Below are positions 55,334 through 64,000 of a DNA stretch of 64,000 bases, piece by piece. Origin of the DNA: Nonomuraea rubra (GTDB lineage: Bacteria; Actinomycetota; Actinomycetes; Streptosporangiales; Streptosporangiaceae). The DNA is taken from positions 8,229,001 to 8,293,000 of the forward strand of contig NZ_JACHMI010000001.1 of the NCBI RefSeq assembly GCF_014207985.1, written 5' to 3'. A program made the position numbers and the translations under genes. A model generated the notes under the pieces. It was not told the DNA's origin, did no database searches, and saw nothing but the letters and a program-made list of their open reading frames with translations. The first letter of the stretch is position 1, and every line of letters starts with the position of its first letter.

Positions 55334-55963
55334 GTGACTCACGCTCGTGGCGAACGCTCCGCGCTCTGCGACCTGCTCGACCGGCTCGGCCCCGACGCGC
55401 CGACCCTCTGCGCGGGCTGGACCACCTACGACCTGGCGGCCCACCTCGCGGTGCGCGAGCGCAGGCCCGACGCCATGGGCGGCATCGCGATCAAGGCCCT
55501 GGCCGGTTACACCGCCTCGGTCCAGAACGGCTTCAAGGCCCGCCACCCCTTCCCCGAGCTGGTCGGCGTCATCCGCAGGCCCGGCGGCGTGTACGGCCTG
55601 CTGCCCGCGCTCGACGAGGCCGTCAACACGCTGGAACTGTTCGTGCACCACGAGGACGTGCGCCGCGCCCAGCCCGCGTGGCAGCCGCGCGAGCTGCCCG
55701 CCGACCTGGAGGCGCTCATCTGGAAGCGGGTCTCCACCGGCGCCCGGCTGATGCTGCGCAAGTCGCCGGTGGGCGTGGTGCTGCACCGCCTCGGCGGCGG
55801 CGTGGCACTCGGCGGGCCGCGCGGCGGCTCGCGCGTGGAGGTCACCGGCAAGGCGGCGGAGCTGCTGATGTTCTGCTTCGGGCGGCAGGCTCACGCCCGC
55901 GTGGAGCTCACCGGCGACCCCGGCTCCATCACCCGGCTGCGGGAGGCCACTCTGGGGGTCTGA
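55334..55963 (+). CDS. TIGR03085-family protein (DinB/maleylpyruvate isomerase-like metal-binding)
   Basis: The 209-aa protein starts at GTG 55334; an earlier in-frame ATG is less likely. It has the DinB-like helical bundle feature CAGWTTYDLAAHLAVRERRP, with His that binds metal together with FVHHEDVRRAQP. The C-terminal lobe has RVEVTGKAAELLMFCFGR. Family members are actinobacterial; some relatives use mycothiol as cofactor. Function unknown. It is divergent from the ABC exporter genes. Confidence 0.82.
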   Translation: MTHARGERSALCDLLDRLGPDAPTLCAGWTTYDLAAHLAVRERRPDAMGGIAIKALAGYTASVQNGFKARHPFPELVGVIRRPGGVYGLLPALDEAVNTLELFVHHEDVRRAQPAWQPRELPADLEALIWKRVSTGARLMLRKSPVGVVLHRLGGGVALGGPRGGSRVEVTGKAAELLMFCFGRQAHARVELTGDPGSITRLREATLGV

Positions 55964-56078
55964 GCCCTCTCCGGGGTTGCCCTGCTACCGCGCGAAATCC
56001 CGATGCGGAAGGCGCTCACGGGTAATCTCCTGCCCGTACCATGGCATGAGTAAGAAGCCCCCCGGTTAGGATCATGTA

Positions 56079-56095
56079 CATCTTCACAGAAGATG
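56079..56095. promoter_or_regulatory. Inverted repeat CATCTTC-N3-GAAGATG
   Basis: A perfect 7-bp-arm dyad lies 60 nt upstream of the 56155 small gene. A TAGGAT box (56067-56072) precedes it, so the dyad would sit at the transcript start: operator or 5' hairpin. Confidence 0.45.
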
Positions 56096-56154
56096 CCTAG
56101 GGATCGCCCAGATCCGGGTATATACGGCTGGGAATGGACTGCAGGAGGCCCCCC

Positions 56155-56316
56155 ATGCAGGTCAAGAAGGTGATCACCTACGTGGCTGTCGCGTTCGTGG
56201 TCTTCTACCTGTTCACCCGGCCGGAGCAAGCCGCCGCCGCGGTCAACGGTGTGTTCGCCGGAATCATTCAAGGAGCTGATCGGTTGGCCGTGTTCTTCTC
56301 AAGTGTTCTGACCTGA
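56155..56316 (+). CDS. Small single-pass membrane protein (53 aa)
   Basis: The product starts at ATG 56155, behind AGGAGG. It has a basic start (MQVKKVI), a membrane helix (about 6-20; TYVAVAFVVFYLFTRP) and an amphipathic second half. Similar very short proteins occur widely in actinobacteria without known function. It precedes the glutamine synthetase-like gene by 61 nt on the same strand and could be cotranscribed. Confidence 0.7.
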   Translation: MQVKKVITYVAVAFVVFYLFTRPEQAAAAVNGVFAGIIQGADRLAVFFSSVLT

Positions 56317-56377
56317 CCGTAGGTTCTGTCTGCGTCAGGTGCTTCCCCGCGCTGCCAGATCGTGTTACGCAGGCAGG

Positions 56378-57739
56378 ATGAGAGATCGCCCCAGCGGCAC
56401 CAAACCTCATCAGCTCGACCCGCACGCGCGGCGCATCCTCGAGCGAGCGGAGCTCGAGGGCATCGAGCTGATCCGTTTCCTGTACGCCGACCACGGTGGC
56501 GTGATCCGTGGCAAGGCGGCATCCCGGTCACGGTTGGCCGAACGGCTCAGCACGGGCATCGGGCACACGGTGGCCATGATGGCGATGAACATGCTCGACC
56601 AGCTCCAGGAGGTCGAGCACCTGGGTCCGGTGGGCGAGGTACGCATTGTCCCCGACCCGGCCACGTACGTCCCGCTGCCCCACGCCCCTGGCGCGGCGGC
56701 CATGCTGTCGGACCTGTGTCTGCCGGATGGCAGCCCGTGGGGGGCGTGCGCACGGACGTTCCTGAAGGAGGCCATTGCCGAGCTCAGGACGGAGGGGTAC
56801 ACGCTGGTGGCGGCGTTCGAGCCCGAGTTCACCCTCGGGCGGCGGCTGCCCGACCCGTCGGGCGGTCCCGACCGGCTGGTGCCGCTCGACGACTCGCTCT
56901 GCTATGCCACCACGGGCTTCGACACGGCCCACGACTACACGATCAAGCTGATCCGCGCGCTGGAGACGCAGGGGCTGCGTGTCGAGCACTACCACCCGGA
57001 GCTCGGCCCCGGGCAGCAGGAGCTGTCGATCCGCCACGCGCCCGCGCTGCGTGCCGCCGACAACCACGTGATCTACCGCGAGACCGTGCGCGGCGTGGCC
57101 ATGCGCATGCAGATGTGGGCCTCGCTGGCCCCGAAACCGCTCGCCGACCAGGCGGGCAACGGCTGCCACCTGCACCTGTCACTGTGGAACGAGACGCAGA
57201 ACGTCTTCGCCGAGGAGAGCGAGGTCCGCGACGGCTTCATCGGCGGCCTGCTCGCACACCTGCCCGCCCTGACGGCGCTGACCTGCGGCAGCGTCAACAG
57301 CTTCCGCCGCCTGGCCCCCCGCACCTGGGCCGGCGCCTACGCCGTGTACGGGCCCGACAACCGGGAGGCCGCGATCCGGGTGTGCTCCCCGCTGGGAGAG
57401 ACCGGCGAGCCGAACCTGGAGCTGAAGCCGTCCGACTCCTCCGCCAACCCCTACCTGTCGCTCGGCGCCGTCATCCACGCCGGGCTCGACGGCATCCGGC
57501 GCAAGCTCGACCCCGGCGAGGCGGTGGACGTCGATCCCGACACGCGTCCGGGCCGCTATCCCCGCCTGCCGAAGTCGCTGGACGAGGCACTCGACGCCCT
57601 GGAGGGCGACGAGGTGCTCATGGAGGCGCTCGGGCCGTTGCGGCGCAGCGCGTACCTGGCCGTCAAGCGCTCCGAGGCGGCGGCGTTCGCGGGCAAGGAC
57701 GTCCCGTACGAGCTGTTCCACCACCTGCGGGTGTTCTGA
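56378..57739 (+). CDS. Glutamine synthetase-family gamma-glutamyl ligase
   Basis: The 453-aa protein has a GS N-terminal domain (FLYADHGGVIRGKA) and the catalytic domain with metal and substrate residues: AAFEPEFTL, ELGPGQQELSI, GNGCHLHLSLW, SVNSFRRL and NREAAIRV. The adenylylation Tyr loop of true GlnA is absent, and several positions differ, so it probably ligates glutamate to an amine other than ammonia, like the GlnA-like enzymes of polyamine or ethanolamine use. The substrate is not determinable. ATG 56378 chosen over an upstream ATG at 56339 for family length. Confidence 0.85.
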   Translation: MRDRPSGTKPHQLDPHARRILERAELEGIELIRFLYADHGGVIRGKAASRSRLAERLSTGIGHTVAMMAMNMLDQLQEVEHLGPVGEVRIVPDPATYVPLPHAPGAAAMLSDLCLPDGSPWGACARTFLKEAIAELRTEGYTLVAAFEPEFTLGRRLPDPSGGPDRLVPLDDSLCYATTGFDTAHDYTIKLIRALETQGLRVEHYHPELGPGQQELSIRHAPALRAADNHVIYRETVRGVAMRMQMWASLAPKPLADQAGNGCHLHLSLWNETQNVFAEESEVRDGFIGGLLAHLPALTALTCGSVNSFRRLAPRTWAGAYAVYGPDNREAAIRVCSPLGETGEPNLELKPSDSSANPYLSLGAVIHAGLDGIRRKLDPGEAVDVDPDTRPGRYPRLPKSLDEALDALEGDEVLMEALGPLRRSAYLAVKRSEAAAFAGKDVPYELFHHLRVF

Positions 57740-57776
57740 GGCTCTCGGCCCCGGGCGGCGCGGCCCGGGGCGAGCC
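57740..57776. terminator. Bidirectional terminator between GS-like gene and hisF
   Basis: A 9-bp core stem (57748-57756 with 57763-57771) plus 5 outer pairs separated by a 3-nt bulge fills the 39-nt gap between convergent genes. Confidence 0.75.
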
Positions 57777-57778
57777 GC

Positions 57779-58540
57779 TCAGCGGACGGGGTGCCCCGCC
57801 ATCCTGAGCGTGTCCTTGACCTCGGAGATCTTCAGCGTGCCGAAGTGGAACACGCTGGCCGCGAGCACGGCGTCGGCGCCCGCCGCCACCGCCGGAGGGA
57901 AGTCCTCCAGCCGGCCCGCGCCGCCACTGGCGATCACCGGCACCCGCACGGCCGCCCTGACCGCGCGCAACATCTCCAGGTCGTAGCCGTCGAGCGTGCC
58001 GTCGCCGTCCATCGAGTTGAGCAGGATCTCGCCCACGCCGAGCTCCTCGCCCCGGGCGGCCCACTCCACGGCGTCGATCCCGGTGCCGCGCCGCCCGCCG
58101 TGCGTGGTCACCTCGAAGCCGGTCTCCGTACCCGGGGCCCGGCGTGCGTCCACCGACAGCACGATGCACTGCGCGCCGAACCGCCTGGACGCCTCGGTGA
58201 GCAGCTCGGGCCTGGCGATGGCGGCCGTGTTGAGCGACACCTTGTCGGCGCCCGCCCGCAGCAGCCGGTCCACGTCCTCGACCGAGCGCACTCCCCCGCC
58301 GACGGTGAGCGGGATGAACACCTGCTCGGCCGTCCTGCGCACCACGTCGAGCATCGTCTCGCGCTCGCCCGACGACGCCGTGATGTCGAGGAAGGTCAGC
58401 TCGTCGGCGCCCTCCTCGTCATAGCGCCTGGCCAGCTCGACGGGGTCGCCCGCGTCGCGGAGGTTCTCGAAGTTGACGCCCTTGACCACGCGTCCGGCGT
58501 CCACGTCGAGACAGGGGATGACTCTTACCGCTACGGTCAT
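57779..58540 (-). CDS. hisF: Imidazole glycerol phosphate synthase, cyclase subunit
   Basis: The 253-aa TIM barrel has the two catalytic Asp in [14 protein letters not shown] and VLSVDARR, and phosphate loops IASGGAG and LTVGGG. With HisH it converts PRFAR and ammonia to imidazole glycerol phosphate and AICAR. It is last in the his operon. Its start overlaps the ridA-like stop (ATGA). Confidence 0.97.
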   Translation of the reverse strand: MTVAVRVIPCLDVDAGRVVKGVNFENLRDAGDPVELARRYDEEGADELTFLDITASSGERETMLDVVRRTAEQVFIPLTVGGGVRSVEDVDRLLRAGADKVSLNTAAIARPELLTEASRRFGAQCIVLSVDARRAPGTETGFEVTTHGGRRGTGIDAVEWAARGEELGVGEILLNSMDGDGTLDGYDLEMLRAVRAAVRVPVIASGGAGRLEDFPPAVAAGADAVLAASVFHFGTLKISEVKDTLRMAGHPVR

Positions 58541-58947
58541 GTTCGCAGTGCCTCGATTTCGATCTCGACCAGCATTCTAGGGTCGACCAGCCCCGCCACC
58601 CGCACCCCTGTGCAGGCGGGGCGTACCTTGCAGAAGACCTCGCGGATGGCCTGTCCGACGAAGTCGAAGTGGCGCTGCTCGACCACGTAGTAGCGCACCA
58701 TGACGACGTCCTCCCTGGTCAGGCCGCCCATCAGGACGGCTTCCAGGGCGATGCCGATCGCGGTCATGGCCTGCTTGTACGGATCTCCGACGTGCCGTAC
58801 CTCGCCGTCGACCGTGGCCGTGCAGCCGGACACGATCACTCGTTCGCCCGCCACCACCGCCCGGGCGTAGCCGTACTTCTCCTCCCAGATGCCGCCAGAG
58901 AACACCCTGTACCCGGTGCTCTCCATGCCGATGCTGCTGACGCTCAT
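58537..58947 (-). CDS. RidA-family (YjgF/UK114) protein
   Basis: The 136-aa protein starts at ATG 58947, behind GGAGGGGGCGAG. It shows the family C-terminus with the conserved Arg and Glu ([23 protein letters not shown]) and [20 protein letters not shown]. RidA proteins hydrolyse reactive enamine/imine intermediates from PLP enzymes. A place between priA and hisF links it to histidine synthesis, but the substrate is unknown. It differs from classical RidA at the N-terminus, so it may belong to another subgroup. Confidence 0.88.
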   Translation of the reverse strand: MSVSSIGMESTGYRVFSGGIWEEKYGYARAVVAGERVIVSGCTATVDGEVRHVGDPYKQAMTAIGIALEAVLMGGLTREDVVMVRYYVVEQRHFDFVGQAIREVFCKVRPACTGVRVAGLVDPRMLVEIEIEALRT

Positions 58948-58968
58948 CTCGCCCCCTCCCGGCAAGAG

Positions 58969-59691
58969 TTACACGCGCACCGCGGAAAGCGCGTCTTCCA
59001 GCGTGAACGCGTGAGAGTACAGGGCCCTGCCCACGATCGCGCCCTCCACTCCGTCCGGGACGAGAGAAGCGAGTGCGACCAGGTCATCGAGGCTGGAAAC
59101 CCCGCCGCTGGCGATGACGGGCCTGTCGGTACGGGCGCAGATCTCACGGTAGAGGCCGAGGTTGGGGCCCTGCATCATGCCGTCTCTGGTCACGTCGGTG
59201 ACCACGTAGCGGGGGCAGCCGTCGGACTCCAGCCGGTCGAGCACCTCCCACAGGTCGCCGGCGTCCTCGGTCCAGCCGCGGGCGGCCAGGGTGGTGCCGC
59301 GCACGTCGAGGCCGACCGCGATCCTGTCGCCGTACTCGGCGATGACCTTCCGGCACCACTCGGGGTTCACCAGCGCGGCGGTGCCGATGTTGACCCGGCG
59401 GCAGCCGGTGGCCAGCGCGGCGGCCAGCGACTCGTCGTCGCGGATGCCGCCGGACAGCTCCACGTCGACGTCCAGCTTGCCGATCACCTCGGCGATCAGC
59501 TCGCGGTTGCCGCCCCGGCCGAACGCGGCGTCCAGGTCGACCATGTGGATCCACTCGGCGCCCGCCTCCTGCCAGGCCAGCGCGGCGGCCTGGGGCGTGC
59601 CGTGGACGGTCTCCGTCCCGGCCTCGCCCTGCGTCAGGCGCACGGCCTGGCCGTTCACGATGTCCACGGCGGGCAGCAATACGAGCGACAT
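58969..59691 (-). CDS. priA: Bifunctional ProFAR/phosphoribosylanthranilate isomerase PriA
   Basis: The 240-aa TIM barrel resembles HisA, with catalytic Asp in [13 protein letters not shown] and [13 protein letters not shown]. In actinobacteria this enzyme (PriA) performs both the HisA and TrpF isomerisations. No trpF lies in the trp cluster of this window, which agrees with a dual role. It follows a small membrane protein gene with no gap (stop TGA directly before ATG). Confidence 0.95.
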   Translation of the reverse strand: MSLVLLPAVDIVNGQAVRLTQGEAGTETVHGTPQAAALAWQEAGAEWIHMVDLDAAFGRGGNRELIAEVIGKLDVDVELSGGIRDDESLAAALATGCRRVNIGTAALVNPEWCRKVIAEYGDRIAVGLDVRGTTLAARGWTEDAGDLWEVLDRLESDGCPRYVVTDVTRDGMMQGPNLGLYREICARTDRPVIASGGVSSLDDLVALASLVPDGVEGAIVGRALYSHAFTLEDALSAVRV

Positions 59692-60021
59692 TCAGGTCCT
59701 CCGGTCGAAGGCGAGGGTCACGACTACGGGTGCGAGCAGCAGGGAGAGGATGAAGGCGCCGAAGCTGAGCGGGAACGAGCCCCAGACCAGCCAGACGATC
59801 ACCTGCACGAGCAGGAAGCCGAGCGCCACGACCGCGTTCTGGGCGCGGTGGCGGCGGGCCAGCAGGCCGCCCTGGCGGTAGAACCGCACCGGGCGCGGGG
59901 TCAGGCGGCCGAGCAGGGCGCGGCGGCGTGCCCGGCGGGCCTGCCGCTCCTCGTTGGCCCGGATCGCGCGCGCCCGCTCGGCCTCCCGTTCGGCCCTGCG
60001 GCGCGCGCGTTCCTTGCTCAC
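59692..60021 (-). CDS. Small basic membrane protein in the his operon
   Basis: The 109-aa protein has an Arg/Ala/Glu-rich coiled N-terminus (1-40) and two membrane helices (about 62-82 and 86-104). The GTG start lies 7 nt after hisH and its stop abuts priA. Function unknown; its place inside the operon is shared by relatives in other actinobacteria as far as I recall. Confidence 0.7.
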   Translation of the reverse strand: MSKERARRRAEREAERARAIRANEERQARRARRRALLGRLTPRPVRFYRQGGLLARRHRAQNAVVALGFLLVQVIVWLVWGSFPLSFGAFILSLLLAPVVVTLAFDRRT

Positions 60022-60028
60022 GACGGGC

Positions 60029-60664
60029 TCACAGCGTCCGCAGCCAGTTCCGCAAGAGGTGGGCTCCGGCGTCGCCGGACTTCTCGGGGTGGAACTGGGT
60101 GGCCATGAGCGGGCCGTTCTCCACGGCGGCCACGAACGGCACGCCGTGCTCGGCCCAGGTGACGGCGGGCTCGGCGAAGCCGTCGCCGGTGCGCAGCACC
60201 CACTCGCGCACGCCGTAGGAGTGCACGAAGTAGAAACGGGTGGCCGCGTCGAGCCCGGCGAACAGCACGCTGTCGGCGGGCGCCTTGACGGTGTTCCACC
60301 CCATGTGGGGCAGCACCGGCGCCTCCAGCCGCTCGACCGTGCCCGGCCACTCGCCGCAGCCCTCGGTCTCGACGCCGTGCTCGACGCCCTTGGCGAACAG
60401 GATCTGCATGCCGACGCAGATGCCCAGCACCGGACGGCCGCCGGACAGGCGGCGGCCGACGATCTGGTCGCCGCGCACGGCCTTGAGCCCCTTCATGCAC
60501 GCCTCGAACGCGCCCACGCCCGGCACGACGAGCCCGTCGCACTCCAGCGCCGCCTCGAAGTCGGGCGTGACCGTCACCTCGGCGCCTGCCCGGGACAGGG
60601 CACGCTCGGCCGAGCGCAGGTTGCCCGAGCCGTAGTCGAGCACCACGACGTTCTTCTTGCTCAC
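60029..60664 (-). CDS. hisH: Imidazole glycerol phosphate synthase, glutaminase subunit
   Basis: The 211-aa class-I amidotransferase has the nucleophile Cys in [10 protein letters not shown] and the His-Glu pair in QFHPEKSG. It supplies ammonia to HisF. Three GTGs in a row (60670, 60667, 60664) could start it; 60664 is chosen because it overlaps the upstream stop as GTGA, with GGGGGTG ahead. Confidence 0.96.
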   Translation of the reverse strand: MSKKNVVVLDYGSGNLRSAERALSRAGAEVTVTPDFEAALECDGLVVPGVGAFEACMKGLKAVRGDQIVGRRLSGGRPVLGICVGMQILFAKGVEHGVETEGCGEWPGTVERLEAPVLPHMGWNTVKAPADSVLFAGLDAATRFYFVHSYGVREWVLRTGDGFAEPAVTWAEHGVPFVAAVENGPLMATQFHPEKSGDAGAHLLRNWLRTL

Positions 60665-60812
60665 CACCACAGCACCCCCGCCGTGATCGCCATCGCCGCG
60701 CCGAGCGCGCAGACGGCCGCACCGATCTTGAGCCCCTGCTTGCCCAGGGAGAACACGCCACCGATCAGAAACAGTCCAAGGAAGACCATCACGATGGCCA
60801 GGACGTTGTCAG

Positions 60813-60816
<4 letters not shown>
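60661..60816 (-). CDS. Small two-helix membrane protein in the his operon (51 aa)
   Basis: The ATG overlaps the hisB stop (ATGA) and the stop overlaps hisH (GTGA), so translation is coupled on both sides. The 51 residues form two hydrophobic helices ([20 protein letters not shown] and [18 protein letters not shown]). Function unknown. The tight coupling makes it a real gene despite its length. Confidence 0.75.
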
Positions 60817-63777
<2,961 letters not shown>

Positions 63778-63783
63778 CCTGAC

Positions 63784-63789
63784 AGTCTA
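63784..63789 (-). promoter_or_regulatory. -10 box, probable leaderless his operon promoter
   Basis: TAGACT on the minus strand ends 7 nt before the hisD GTG. No T-box or His-rich leader ORF is visible in the 220 nt upstream. Confidence 0.5.
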
Positions 63790-63855
63790 CGGAGTCCGGG
63801 CCCTGAATCTGGTTCTGTCCACGATCCGGACATGTCGGCCTCCGTACAGCAGGAA

Positions 63856-63895
63856 GGCCGCGGGGCGGGCGCTCGCCGACGCGCGCCCCGCGGCC
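63856..63895. terminator. Strong GC hairpin upstream of the his promoter
   Basis: A perfect 12-bp stem (63856-63867 with 63884-63895) with a 16-nt loop. With the next hairpin it probably ends a gene that enters from the right. Confidence 0.55.
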
Positions 63896-63930
63896 TCCGA
63901 CACCCCGGACCGGGCCTGCCGGGGCGGGAG

Positions 63931-63959
63931 CCGTGGCCGTCACGGGGGCACGGCCACGG
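63931..63959. terminator. Second GC hairpin
   Basis: A perfect 10-bp stem (63931-63940 with 63950-63959) with a 9-nt loop, 12 nt from the tentative stop codon at 63971. Confidence 0.55.
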
Positions 63960-63970
63960 CAGGGAAAGGC

Positions 63971-64000
63971 TCAGGGGGTCACCTCTGCCCGGGACGCGCG
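63971..64000 (-). CDS. Possible 3' end of a gene outside the window
   Basis: The last nine codons plus TGA would read RASRAEVTP on the minus strand, followed by two terminator-like hairpins. Too short to identify. Confidence 0.25.
   Translation of the reverse strand, partial: RASRAEVTP

Noticed and set aside
63778..63970. His leader peptide or extra 60-codon gene upstream of hisD
   Set aside because: No run of His codons. The open frame crosses two strong hairpins and has no start signals.

Overview
This window is high-GC actinobacterial chromosome. Codon third positions are G/C-rich, TTG and GTG starts are common, and genes are tightly packed with ATGA, GTGA and TGATG overlaps. Gene content and order match the conserved hisD-to-polA block known from mycobacteria and streptomycetes, read here from polA (left) to hisD (right). 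The ANTAR regulator, GH101 glycosidase, partner-switch genes and GYGQQP-repeat membrane proteins suggest a soil filamentous actinomycete, possibly Streptosporangiales/Nonomuraea-like. That placement is inference. Most of the window is chromosomal core; I see no phage, transposase, integrase or CRISPR.

Left part (1-24.6 kb). A partial ORF and a polysaccharide deacetylase precede polA and a divergent hotdog thioesterase. A branched-chain amino acid importer follows: livHMGF with LivH fused to an exported Ig-like domain, then three convergent tandem copies of the substrate-binding lipoprotein gene and two other lipoproteins. Next come a PdtaR-type ANTAR regulator, a class-I-shaped tRNA with CAA anticodon, and a scar in which a divergent SDR/LysR pair has lost both 5' halves. 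dapD, pyk, a DUF2784 protein, an S8 protease lipoprotein, and an aldo/keto reductase with a divergent MmyB-type regulator complete this part.

Middle (24.7-44 kb). gltBD stands beside a BpsA-like putative polyamine aminopropyltransferase. A translationally coupled operon then runs on the minus strand: MauE-like, DsbA-like (CPAC), Lgt, VIT1-like, and two paralogous single-pass proteins that share a Cys-pair exodomain. It looks like an envelope oxidative-folding and lipoprotein module. A TetR/VC0807 pair and a large secreted GH101 endo-alpha-N-acetylgalactosaminidase separate it from trpA.

Right part (44-64 kb). trpC-trpB-trpA are followed upstream by DUF2752, CD225 and DUF4190 membrane proteins (the last two with GGYGQQPPS repeats), the trp-associated membrane protein and hisI. 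trpE is missing from its usual slot. Then come a STAS / MEDS-STAS / HATPase partner-switch cluster, a heterodimeric ABC exporter, a TIGR03085 protein, a glutamine synthetase-like ligase, and the his operon hisD-C-B-(51 aa)-H-(109 aa)-priA-ridA-hisF. PriA would serve both His and Trp synthesis.

A recurring signal is a -10-like hexamer (mostly TANNNT) ending 7-8 nt before the start codon of about eleven first-in-operon genes, most without a Shine-Dalgarno. This points to leaderless transcripts.
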